From NCBI GenBank assembly GCA_958298945.1, contig OY282608.1, forward strand, positions 72,588,806 to 72,652,805: 64,000 bases of DNA. Direction: 5' to 3'. Position numbers and translations under genes: made by a program. Under the pieces are notes generated by a model that was not told where the DNA came from, made no database searches, and saw only the letters and a program-made list of their open reading frames with translations. Positions 28,901 to 43,370 of the stretch are shown here, in pieces. Position 1 is the stretch's first letter. Each line of letters begins with the position of its first letter. Origin of the DNA: Atherix ibis. Its lineage: Eukaryota > Arthropoda > Insecta > Diptera > Athericidae.

Positions 28901-31900
28901 AACCAACAAGCCAACAAACGAACAAACCAACAAACCAACAAACAAACAAGCCAACAAACCAAAAAATCAACAAACCAACAAACCAACAAACCAACCAACC
29001 AACAAACCAACAAACCAACAAACCAACAAACCAACAAACCAACAAACCAACAAACCAACAAACCAACAAACCATGAAACGAACAAACCAACAAGCCAACA
29101 AGCCAACAAACCAACAAGCCAACAAACCAACAAACCAACAAACAAACAAACAAAAAAACCAACAAACCAACAAACCAACAAACAAACAAACTAACAGACC
29201 AAAAAGCCCACCATCCAACAAATCAACAAGCAAAAAAACGAACAAACCAACAAACCAACAAACAAACAAACCAACAAACCTACAAGCCAACAAACCAACA
29301 AACCAACAAATCAACAAACCAACAAACAAATAAACCAACAAACCAACAAACCAACAAACCAACAAACCAACAAACCAACAAACCAACAAGCCAACAAACG
29401 AACAAACCAACAAACGAACAAATTAACAAACCAACCAACCAACAAACCAACAAACCAACAAACCAACAAACCATCAAACCAACAAACCAACAAACAAACA
29501 AACCAACAAACCAACAAACCAAAAAACCAACAAACCAACAAACCAACAAACCAACAAGCCAACAAACCAACAAACCAACAAATCAACAAACCAACAAACA
29601 AATAAACCAACAAAACAACAAACCAACAAACCAACAAACCAACAAACCAACAAACCAACAAACCAGCAAACCAACAAACCAACAAACCAACAAACCAATA
29701 AGCCAACAAACCAAAAAACCAACAAACCAACAAACCAACAAACCAAGAAACCAACAAACCAACAAATTAACAAACCAACAAACCAACAAACAAACATACC
29801 AACAAACCAACAAACCAACAAACCAACAAACCAACAAGCCAACAAACCAACAAACCAGTAAGCCAACAAACGAACAAACCAACAAGCCAACAAGCCAACA
29901 AATCAACCAACCAACAAACCAACAAACCAACAAACCAACAAGCCAACAAGCCAACAAACCAACAAGCCAACAAACCGACAAACAAATAAACCAAAATACC
30001 AACAAACCAACAAACCATCAAACCAACAAGCCAACAAGCCAACAAATCAACAAACCAACAAACCAACAAACCAGCAAGCCAACAAGTCAACAAACCAGCA
30101 AACCAACAAACCAACAACAAACAAACCAACAAACTCACAAATCAACAAACCAACACCCCAACAAACAAATAAACCAACAAACCAACAAACCAACAAACCA
30201 AAAAACCAACAAGCCAACAAACGAACAAACCAACAAACCAACAAACAAACAAGCCAACAAACCAAAAAATCAACAAACCAACAAACCAACAAACCAACCA
30301 ACCAACAAACCAACAAACCAACAAACCAACAAACCAACAAACCAACAAACCAACAAACCAACAAACCATGAAACGAACATGCCAACAAGCCAGCAAGCCA
30401 ACAAACCAACAAGCCAACAAACGAACAAACCAACAAACAAACAAACAAAAAAACCAACAAACCAACAAACCAACAAACAAACAAACTAACAGACCAACAA
30501 GCCCACCATCCAACAAATCAACAAGCAAAAAAACGAACAAACCAACAAACCAACAAACAAACAAACCAACAAAACAACAAACGAACAAACCAACAAAACA
30601 ACAAACCAACAAACCAACAAACCAATAAACCAACAAGCCAACAAACGAACAAACCAACAAACAAACAAACCAACAAAACAACAAACCAACAAACCAACAA
30701 ACCAACAAACCAACAAACCAACAAACCAACAAACCAACAAACCAAAAAACCAACAAACCAACAAACCAACAAACCAACAAGCCAACAAACCAACAAACCA
30801 ACAAATCAACAAACCAACAAACAAATAAACCAACAAACCAACAAACCAACAAACCAACAAACCAACAAACCAACAAACCAACAAACCAACAAGCCAACAA
30901 ACGAACAAACCAACAAACGAACAAATTAACAAACCAACCAACCAACAAACCAAGAAACCAACAAACCAACAAACCAACAAATCAACAAACCAACAAACAA
31001 ACAAACCAACAAACCAACAAACCAAAAAACCAACAAACCAACAAACCAACAAACCAACTAGCCAACAAACCAACAAACCAACAAATCAACAAACCAACAA
31101 ACAAATAAACCAACAAACCAACAAACCAACAAACCAACAAACCAAAAAACCAACAAACCAACAAACCAACAAGCCAACAAACCAACAAGCCAACAAGCCA
31201 ACAAACCAACAAGCCAACAAACTAAGAAACCAACAAACCAGCAAGCCAACAAACCAAAAAACCAACAAACCAACAAACCAACAAACCAACAAACCAACAA
31301 ACCAAAAAAATAACAAACGAACACGCCAACAAACCAACAAATCAACAAACAAACAAACCAACAAACCAACAAACCAACAAACCAACAAACCAACAAACCA
31401 ACAAACCAACAAACCAACAAACCAACAAGCCAACAAACCAAAAAACCAACAAACCAACAAACCAACAAACCAACAAACCAACAAACCAAAAAACCAACAA
31501 ACGAGGAAACCAACAAACTAACAAACCAGCAAACCAACAAACCAACAAACCAACAAACCAATAAGCCAACAAACCAAAAAACCAACAAACCAACAAACCA
31601 ACAAACCAAGAAACCAACAAACCAACAAATTAACAAACCAACAAACCAACAAACAAACATACCAACAAACCAACAAACCAACAAACCAACAAACCAACAA
31701 GCCAACAAACCAACAAACCAATAAGCCAACAAACGAACAAACCAACAAGCCAACAAGCCAACAAATCAACAAACCAACAAACCAACAAACCAACAAACCA
31801 ACAAGCCAACAAGCCAACAAACCAACAAGCCAACAAACCGACAAACAAATAAACCAAAAAACCAACAAACCAACAAACCATCAAACCAACAAGCCAACAA

Positions 31901-34900
31901 GCCAACAAATCAACAAACCAACAAACCAACAAACCAGCAAGCCAACAAGTCAACAAACCAGCAAACCAACAAACCAACAACAAACAAACCAACAAACTCA
32001 CAAATCAACAAACCAACAAACAAATAAACCAACAAACCAACAAACCAACAAACCAACAAACCAACAAGCCAACAAACGAACAAACCAACAAACCAACAAA
32101 CAAACAAGCCAACAAACCAAAAAATCAACAAACCAACAAACCAACAAACCAACCAACCAACAAACCAACAAGCCAACAAACCAACAAACCAACAAACCAA
32201 CAAACCAACAAACCAACAAGCCAACAAACCAACAAACCAAGAAACCAACATGCCAACAGGCCAACAAGCCAACAAACCAACAAGCCAACAAACGAACAAA
32301 CCAACAAGCCAAAAAACGAACAAACCAACAAACCAACAAACAAACAAACCAACAAAACAACAAACCAACAAACCAACAAACCAACAAACCAACAAACCAA
32401 TAAACCAACAAGCCAACAAATGAACAAACCAACAAACAAACAAACCAACAAACCAACAAACCAACAAACCAACAAACCAACAAACCAACAAACCAACAAA
32501 CCAACAAACCAACAAACCATCAAGCCAACAAACCAACAAATCAACAAATCAACAAACCAACAAACCAACAAACTAATAAACCAACAAACCAACAAACCAA
32601 CAAACCGACAAACCAATAAACCAACAAACCAACAAGCCAACAAACGAACAAACCAACAAACCAACCAACCAACAAACAAACAAACCAACAAACCAACAAA
32701 CCAACAAACAAATAAACCAACAAACCAACAAACCAACAAACGAACAAACCAACAAACCAACAAACGAACAAACAAATAAACCAACACAGCAACAAACCAA
32801 CAAACCAACAAACCAACAAACCAACAAACCAACAAACCAACAAGCCAACAAGCCAACAAACCAACAAACCAACAAACCAACAAACCAACAAGCTAACAAA
32901 CCAGCAATCCAAGAAACCAACATGCCAACAAGCCAACAAGCGAACAAACCAACAAGCCAACAAACGAACAAACCAACAAGCCAACAAACGAACAAACCAA
33001 AAAACAAACAAACCAACAAACCAACAAACCAACAAACCAACAAACCAACAAACCAACAAACTAACAAACCAACAAACCAACAAACCAACAAACCAACAAA
33101 CCAACAAACCAACAAACCAACAAACCAACAAACCAACAACCAACAAGCCAACAAGCCAACAAACCAACAAGCCAACAACCAACAAACCAACAAACCAACA
33201 CACCAACAAACCATCAAACCAACAAACCAACAAACCAACAAACCAACATACCAACAAGCCAACAAACCAACAAGCCAACAAGCCAACAAACCAACAAGCC
33301 AACAAACTAAGAAACCAACAAACTAGCAAGCCAACAAACCAAAAAACCAACAAACCAACAAACCAACAAACCAAAAAAATAACAAACGAACACGCCAACA
33401 AACCAACAAACCAACAAACCAACAAACCAACAAACCAACAAACCAACAAACCAACAAACCAACAAACCAACAAACCAACAAGCCAACAAACCAAAAAACC
33501 AACAAACCAACAAACCAACAAACCAACAAACCAACAAACCAAAAAACCAACAAACGAGGAAACCAACAAACCAACAAACCAGCAAACCAACAAACCAACA
33601 AACCAATAAGCCAACAAACCAAAAAACCAACAAACCAACAAACCAACAAACCAAGAAACCAACAAACCAACAAATTAACAAACCAACAAACCAACAAACA
33701 AACATACCAACAAACCAACAAACCAACAAACCAACAAACCAACAAGCCAACAAACCAACAAACCAATAAGCCAACAAACGAACAAACCAACAAGCCAACA
33801 AGCCAACAAATCAACAAACCAACAAACCAACAAACCAACAAACCAACAAGCCAACAAGCCAACAAACCAACAAGCCAACAAACCGACAAACAAATAAACC
33901 AAAAAACCAACAAACCAACAAACCATCAAACCAACAAGCCAACAAGCCAACAAATCAACAAACCAACAAACCAACAAACCAGCAAGCCAACAAGTCAACA
34001 AACCAGCAAACCAACAAACCAACAACAAACAAACCAACAAACTCACAAATCAACAAACCAACACCCCAACAAACAAATAAACCAACAAACCAACAAACCA
34101 ACAAACCAACAAACCAACAAGCCAACAAACGAACAAACCAACAAACCAACAAACAAACAAGCCAACAAACCAAAAAATCAACAAACCAACAAACCAACAA
34201 ACCAACCAACCAACAAACCAACAAACCAACAAACCAACAAACCAACAAACCAACAAACCAACAAACCATGAAACGAACAAACCAACAAGCCAACAAGCCA
34301 ACAAACCAACAAGCCAACAAACGAACAAACCAACAAACAAACAAACAAAAAAACCAACAAACCAACAAACCAACAAACAAACAAACTAACAGACCAAAAA
34401 GCCCACCATCCAACAAATCAACAAGCAAAAAAACGAACAAACCAACAAACCAACAAACAAACAAACCAACAAAACAACAAACCAACAAACCAACAAAACA
34501 ACAAACCAACAAACCAACAAACCAATAAACCAACAAGCCAACAAACGAACAAACCAACAAACAAACAAACCAACAAAACAACAAACCAACAAACCAACAA
34601 ACCAACAAACCAACAAACCAACAAACCAACAAACCAACAAACCAAAAAACCAACAAACCAACAAACCAACAAACCTACAAGCCAACAAACCAACAAACCA
34701 ACAAATCAACAAACCAACAAACAAATAAACCAACAAACCAACAAACCAACCAACCAACAAACCAACAAACCAACAAACCAACAAGCCAACAAACGAACAA
34801 ACCAACAAACGAACAAATTAACAAACCAACCAACCAACAAACCAACAAACCAACAAACCAACAAACCAACAAACCAACAAACCAACAAACAAACAAACCA

Positions 34901-37900
34901 ACAAACCAACAAACCAAAAAACCAACAAACCAACAAACCAACAAACCAACAAGCCAACAAACCAACAAACCAACAAATCAACAAACCAACAAACAAATAA
35001 ACCAACAAAACAACAAACCAACAAACCAACAAACCAACAAACCAACAAACCAACAAACCAGCAAACCAACAAACCAACAAACCAACAAACCAATAAGCCA
35101 ACAAACCAAAAAACCAACAAACCAACAAACCAACAAACCAAGAAACCAACAAACCAACAAATTAACAAACCAACAAACCAACAAACAAACATACCAACAA
35201 ACCAACAAACCAACAAACCAACAAACCAACAAGCCAACAAACCAACAAACCAGTAAGCCAACAAACGAACAAACCAACAAGCCAACAAGCCAACAAATCA
35301 ACCAACCAACAAACCAACAAACCAACAAACCAACAAGCCAACAAGCCAACAAACCAACAAGCCAACAAACCGACAAACAAATAAACCAAAATACCAACAA
35401 ACCAACAAACCATCAAACCAACAAGCCAACAAGCCAACAAATCAACAAACCAACAAACCAACAAACCAGCAAGCCAACAAGTCAACAAACCAGCAAACCA
35501 ACAAACCAACAACAAACAAACCAACAAACTCACAAATCAACAAACCAACACCCCAACAAACAAATAAACCAACAAACCAACAAACCAACAAACAAACAAA
35601 CCAACAAGCCAACAAACGAACAAACCAACAAACCAACAAACAAACAAGCCAACAAACCAAAAAATCAACAAACCAACAAACCAACAAACCAACCAACCAA
35701 CAAACCAACAAACCAACAAACCAACAAACCAACAAACCAACAAACCAACAAACCAACAAACCATGAAACGAACATGCCAACAAGCCAGCAAGCCAACAAA
35801 CCAACAAGCCAACAAACGAACAAACCAACAAACAAACAAACAAAAAAACCAACAAACCAACAAACCAACAAACAAACAAACTAACAGACCAACAAGCCCA
35901 CCATCCAACAAATCAACAAGCAAAAAAACGAACAAACCAACAAACCAACAAACAAACAAACCAACAAAACAACAAACGAACAAACCAACAAAACAACAAA
36001 CCAACAAACCAACAAACCAATAAACCAACAAGCCAACAAACGAACAAACCAACAAACAAACAAACCAACAAAACAACAAACCAACAAACCAACAAACCAA
36101 CAAACCAAGAAACCAACAAACCAACAAACCAACAAACCAAAAAACCAACAAACCAACAAACCAACAAACCAACAAGCCAACAAACCAACAAACCAACAAA
36201 TCAACAAACCAACAAACAAATAAACCAACAAACCAACAAACCAACAAACCAACAAACCAACAAACCAACAAACCAACAAACCAACAAGCCAACAAACGAA
36301 CAAACCAACAAACGAACAAATTAACAAACCAACCAACCAACAAACCAACAAACCAACAAACCAACAAACCAACAAATCAACAAACCAACAAACCAACAAA
36401 CAAACAAACCAACAAACCAACAAACCAAAAAACCAACAAACCAACAAACCAACAAACCAACAAGCCAACAAACCAACAAACCAACAAATCAACAAACCAA
36501 CAAACAAATAAACCAACAAACCAACAAACCAACAAACCAACAAACCAAAAAACCAACAAACCAACAAACCAACAAGCCAACAAACCAACAAGCCAACAAG
36601 CCAACAAACCAACAAGCCAACAAACTAAGAAACCAACAAACCAGCAAGCCAACAAACCAAAAAACCAACAAACCAACAAACCAACAAACCAACAAACCAA
36701 CAAACCAAAAAAATAACAAACGAACACGCCAACAAACCAACAAATCAACAAACAAACAAACCAACAAACCAACAAACCAACAAACCAACAAACCAACAAA
36801 CCAACAAACCAACAAACCAACAAACCAACAAACCAACAAACCAACAAACCAACAAACCAACAAGCCAACAAACCAAAAAACCAACAAACCAACAAACCAA
36901 CAAACCAACAAACCAACAAACCAAAAAACCAACAAACGAGGAAACCAACAAACTAACAAACCAGCAAACCAACAAACCAACAAACCAACAAACCAATAAG
37001 CCAACAAACCAAAAAACCAACAAACCAACAAACCAACAAACCAAGAAACCAACAAACCAACAAATTAACAAACCAACAAACCAACAAACAAACATACCAA
37101 CAAACCAACAAACCAACAAACCAACAAACCAACAAGCCAACAAACCAACAAACCAATAAGCCAACAAACGAACAAACCAACAAGCCAACAAGCCAACAAA
37201 TCAACAAACCAACAAACCAACAAACCAACAAACCAACAAGCCAACAAGCCAACAAACCAACAAGCCAACAAACCGACAAACAAATAAACCAAAAAACCAA
37301 CAAACCAACAAACCATCAAACCAACAAGCCAACAAGCCAACAAATCAACAAACCAACAAACCAACAAACCAGCAAGCCAACAAGTCAACAAACCAGCAAA
37401 CCAACAAACCAACAACAAACAAACCAACAAACTCACAAATCAACAAACCAACAAACAAATAAACCAACAAACCAACAAACCAACAAACCAACAAACCAAC
37501 AAGCCAACAAACGAACAAACCAACAAACCAACAAACAAACAAGCCAACAAACCAAAAAATCAACAAACCAACAAACCAACAAACCAACCAACCAACAAAC
37601 CAACAAACCAACAAACCAACAAACCAACAAACCAACAAACCAACAAACCAACAAACCATGAAACGAACATGCCAACAAGCCAACAAGCCAACAAACCAAC
37701 AAGCCAACAAACGAACAAACCAACAAACAAACAAACAAAAAAACCAACAAACCAACAAACCAACAAACAAACAAACTAACAGACCAACAAGCCCACCATC
37801 CAACAAATCAACAAGCAAAAAAACGAACAAACCAACAAACCAACAAACAAACAAACCAACAAAACAACAAACCAACAAAGCAACAAAACAACAAATCAAC

Positions 37901-39330
37901 AAACCAACAAACCAATAAACCAACAAGCCAACAAACGAACAAACCAACAAACAAACAAACCAACAAAACAACAAACCAACAAACCAACAAACCAACAAAC
38001 CAACAAACCAACAAACCAACAAACCAACAAACCACAAAACCAACAAACCAACAAACAAACAAGCCAACAAACCAACAAACCAACAAACCAACAAACCAAC
38101 AAGCCAACAAACGAACAAACCAACAAACGAACAAATTAACAAACCAACCAACCAACAAACCAACAAACCAACAAACCAACAAACCAACAAACCAACAAAC
38201 CAACAAACAAATAAACCAACAACCAACAAACCAACAAACCAACAAACCAACAAACCAACAAACGAACAAACATATAAACCAACAAACCAACAAACCAACA
38301 AACCAACAAACCAACAAACCAACAAACCAACAAACCAACAAACCAACAAACCAACAAGCCAACAAACCAACAAACCAAGAAACCAACATGCCAACAGGCC
38401 AACAAGCCAACAAACCAACAAGCCAACAAACGAACAAACCAACAAGCCAACAAACGAACAAACCAAAAAACAAATAAACCAACAAACCAACAAACCAACA
38501 AACAAACAAACCAAAAAACCAACAAACCAACAAACCAACAAACCAACAAACCAACGAACCACCAACCAACAAGCCAACAAGCCAACAAACCAACAAGCCA
38601 ACAAACCAACAAACCAACAAACTAACAAACCAACAAACCAACATACCAACAAACCAACAAACCAACAAACCAACAAACCAACAAGCCAACAAGCCAACAA
38701 ACCAACAAGCCAACAAGCCAACAAACCAACAAGCCAACAAACTAAGAAACCAACAAACCAGCAAGCCAACAAACCAAAAAACCAACAAACCAACAAACCA
38801 AAAAACCAACAAACGAACAAACCAACAAACCAACAAACCAACAAACCAACAAACCAACAAACCAACAAACCAACAAACCAATAAACCAACAAACCAACAA
38901 GCCAACAAACCAAAAAACCAACAAACCAACAAACCAACAAACCAACAAACCAAAAAACCAACAAACGAAGAAACCAACAAACCAACAAACCAACAAACCA
39001 ACAAACCAACAAACCAACAAACCAACAAGCCAACAAGGCAACAAGCCAACAAACCAACAAGCCAACAAACGAACAAACCAACAAACAAACAAACCAACAA
39101 ACCAACAAACCAACAAACCAACAAACCAACAAACCAACAAACCAACAAACAAACAAACCAACAAACAAACAAACCAACAAACAAATAAACCAATACACCA
39201 ACAAACCAACAAACCAACAAACCAACAAACCAACAAACCAACAAACCAACAAACCAACAAGCCAACAAACGAACAAACCAACAAACCAACAAGCCAACAA
39301 ACCGACAAACAAATAAACCAACAAACCAAC
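25990..39330 (+). repeat. Macro-duplication of about 13.6 kb, copy 2
   Basis: Partner of 12360-25990. The junction near 25,930-26,000 joins a segment resembling 14,030-14,075 (AAGCTAACAAACCAGCAATCC at about 25,907) to the equivalent of 12,360. One clear indel is 64 bp, eight octamers, missing here at about 26,490. Point differences are sparse, for example AAAGCAAC at about 15180 against AAACCAAC at about 28750. Its right third was duplicated again (36.2-42.9 kb). Confidence 0.93.
36190..39330 (+). repeat. Secondary duplication of about 3.45 kb, copy 1
   Basis: Markers pair with 39.7-42.9 kb: AAATTAAC 36318/39819 (3,501), AACTAAG 36623/40115 (3,492), ACGAGG 36936/40380 (3,444), L2 37432/40868 (3,436), L1 37656/41084 (3,428), CCGAC 39302/42818 (3,516). 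This segment is the right end of macro-copy 2, so the event followed the 13.6-kb duplication. Confidence 0.87.
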
Positions 39331-39689
39331 AAACCAACAAACCAACAAGCCAATAAGCCAACAAGCCAACAAACGAACAAACCAACAAACCAACAAACAA
39401 ATAAACCAACACACCAACAAACCAACAAACCAACAAACCAACAAACCAACAAACCAACAAACCAACAAACCAACAAGCCAACAAACGAACAAACCAACAA
39501 ACCAACAAGCCAACAAACCGACAAACAAATAAACCAACAAACCAACAAACCAACAAACCAACAAGCCAACAAGCCAACAAGCCAACAAACGAACAAACCA
39601 ACAAACCAACAAACCAACAAACCAACAGACCAACAAGCCATCAAGCCAACAAACGAACAAACCAACAAACCAACCAACAAACAAACCAA

Positions 39690-42600
39690 CAAACCAACAA
39701 ATCAACAAACCAACAAACAAATAAACCAACAAACCAACAAACCAACAAACCAACAAACCAACAAACCAACAAACCAACAAACCAACAAGCCAACAAACGA
39801 ACAAACCAACAAACGAACAAATTAACAAACCAACCAACCAACAAACCAACAAACCAACAAACCAACAAACCAACAAACCAACAAACCAACAAACAAACAA
39901 ACCAACAAACCAACAAACCAAAAAACCAACAAACCAACAAACCAACAAACCAACAAGCCAACAAACCAACAAACCAACAAATCAACAAACCAACAAACAA
40001 ATAAACCAACAAACCAACAAACCAACAAACCAACAAACCAAAAACCAACAAACCAACAAACCAACAAGCCAACAAACCAACAAGCCAACAAGCCAACAAA
40101 CCAACAAGCCAACAAACTAAGAAACCAACAAACCAGCAAGCCAACAAACCAAAAAACCAACAAACCAACAAACCAACAAACCAACAAACCAAAAAAATAA
40201 CAAACGAACACGCCAACAAACCAACAAATCAACAAACCAACAAACCAACAAACCAACAAACCAACAAACCAACAAACCAACAAACCAACAAACCAACAAA
40301 CCAACAAACCAACAAGCCAACAAACCAAAAAACCAACAAACCAACAAACCAACAAACCAACAAACCAAAAAACCAACAAACGAGGAAACCAACAAACTAA
40401 CAAACCAGCAAACCAACAAACCAACAAACCAACAAACCAATAAGCCAACAAACCAAAAAACCAACAAACCAACAAACCAACAAACCAAGAAACCAACAAA
40501 CCAACAAATTAACAAACCAACAAACCAACAAACAAACATACCAACAAACCAACAAACCAACAAACCAACAAACCAACAAGCCAACAAACCAATAAGCCAA
40601 CAAACGAACAAACCAACAAGCCAACAAGCCAACAAATCAACAAACCAACAAACCAACAAACCAACAAACCAACAAGCCAACAAGCCAACAAACCAACAAG
40701 CCAACAAACCGACAAACAAATAAACCAAAAAACCAACAAACCAACAAACCATCAAACCAACAAGCCAACAAGCCAACAAATCAACAAACCAACAAACCAA
40801 CAAACCAGCAAGCCAACAAGTCAACAAACCAGCAAACCAACAAACCAACAACAAACAAACCAACAAACTCACAAATCAACAAACCAACAAACAAATAAAC
40901 CAAGAAACCAACAAACCATCAAACCAACAAACCAACAAGCCAACAAACGAACAAACCAACAAACCAACAAACAAACAAGCCAACAAACCAAAAAATCAAC
41001 AAACCAACAAACCAACAAACCAACCAACCAACAAACCAACAAACCAACAAACCAACAAACCAACAAACCAACAAACCAACAAACCATGAAACGAACATGC
41101 CAACAAGCCAACAAGCCAACAAACCAACAAGCCAACAAACGAACAAACCAACAAACAAACAAACAAAAAAACCAACAAACCAACAAACCAACAAACAAAC
41201 AAACTAACAGACCAACAAGCCCACCATCCAACAAATCAACAAGCAAAAAAACGAACAAACCAACAAACCAACAAACAAACAAACCAACAAAACAACAAAC
41301 CAACAAAGCAACAAAACAACAAACCAACAAACCAACAAACCAATAAACCAACAAGCCAACAAACGAACAAACCAACAAACAAACAAACCAACAAAACAAC
41401 AAACCAACAAACCAACAAACCAACAAACCAACAAACCAACAAACCAACAAACCAAGAAACCAAAAACCCAACAAACCAACAAACCAACAAACCAACAAGC
41501 CAACAAACCAACAAACCAACAAATCAACAAACCAACAAACAAATAAACCAACAAACCAACAAACCAACAAACCAACAAACCAACAAACCAACAAACCAAC
41601 AAACCAACAAACGAACAAACCAAAAAACGAACAAATTAACAAACCAACCAACCAACAAACCAACAAACCAACAAACCAACAAACCAACAAACCAACAAAC
41701 CAACAAACCAACAAACCAACAAACAAATAAACCAACAACCAACAAACCAACAAACCAACAAACCAACAAACCAACAAACGAACAAACATATAAACCAACA
41801 AACCAACAAACCAAGAAACCAACAAACCAACAAACCAACAAACCAACAAACCAACAAACCAACAAACCAACAAGCCAACAAACCAACAAACCAAGAAACC
41901 AACATGCCAACAGGCCAACAAGCCAACAAACCAACAAGCCAACAAACGAACAAACCAACAAGCCAACAAACGAACAAACCAAAAAACAAATAAACCAACA
42001 GACCAACAAACCAACAAACAAACAAACCAAAAAACCAACAAACCAACAAACCAACAAACCAACAAACCAACGAACCACCAACCAACAAGCCAACAAGCCA
42101 ACAAACCAACAAGCCAACAAACCAACAAACCAACAAACTAACAAACCAACAAACCAACATACCAACAAACCAACAAACCAACAAACCAACAAACCAACAA
42201 GCCAACAAGCCAACAAACCAACAAGCCAACAAGCCAACAAACCAACAAGCCAACAAACTAAGAAACCAACAAACCAGCAAGCCAACAAACCAAAAAACCA
42301 ACAAACCAACAAACCAAAAAACCAACAAACGAACAAACCAACAAACCAACAAACCAACAAACCAACAAACCAACAAACCAACAAACCAACAAACCAATAA
42401 ACCAACAAACCAACAAGCCAACAAACCAAAAAACCAACAAACCAACAAACCAACAAACCAACAAACCAAAAAACTAACAAACGAAGAAACCAACAAACCA
42501 ACAAACCAACAAACCAACAAACCAACAAACCAACAAACCAACAAGCCAACAAGGCAACAAGCCAACAAACCAACAAGCCAACAAACGAACAAACCAACAA

Positions 42601-42860
42601 ACAAACAAACCAACAAACCAACAAACCAACAAACCAACAAACCAACAAACCAACAAACAAACAAACCAACAAACAAACAAACCAACAAACAAATAAACCA
42701 ACACACCAACAAACCAACAAACCAATAAACCAACAAACCAACAAACCAACAAACCAACAAACCAACAAACCAACAAGCCAACAAACGAACAAACCAACAA
42801 ACCAACAAGCCAACCAACCGACAAACAAATAAACCAACAAACCAACAAACCAACAAACCA
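39690..42860 (+). repeat. Secondary duplication of about 3.45 kb, copy 2
   Basis: Partner of 36190-39330. One offset step (3,501 to 3,492) is 9 rather than 8. It is explained by a one-base deletion here near 40041, where CCAAAAACC has five A where copy 1 has six. At about 41460 a further slip, CCAAAAACCCAAC, is seen. The copy contains L2 (40868), L1 (41084) and L3 (41219) with the standard 135-bp L1-L3 spacing. Confidence 0.87.
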
Positions 42861-43370
42861 ACAAGCCAACAAGCCAACAAATCAAAAACCAACAAACCAA
42901 CAGACCAACAAGCCAACAAGCCAACAAACGAACAAACCAACAAACCAACCAACAAACAAACCAACAAACCAACAAATCAACAAATCAACAAACCAACAAA
43001 CCAACAAACAAATAAACCAACAAACCAACAAACCAACAAACCAACAAGCCAACAAGCCAACAAATCAACAAATCAACAAACCAACAAACCAACAAACCAA
43101 CAAGCCAACAAGCCAACAAACCAACAAACCAACAAACCAACCAACAAACAACCCAACAAGCCAACAAATCAACAAACCAACAAACCAACAAACAAATAAA
43201 CCAACAAACCAACAAACCAACAAACCAACAAACCAACAAACCAACAAACCAACAAACCAACAAACCAACAAACCAACAAGCCAACAAACGAACAAACCAA
43301 CAAACCAACAAACAAACAAGCCAACAAACCAAAAAACCAACAAACCAACAAACCGACAAATTAAACAACC

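Noticed and set aside
37345..39972. 875-codon open frame on the - strand, and others of the same kind (23752-25899, 24215-26260, 4196-6070)
   Set aside because: The translation is only the octapeptide LVCWFVGL with point changes, the expected reading of the repeat in any frame. Overlapping frames give the same peptide, and there is no start context, domain or codon bias.
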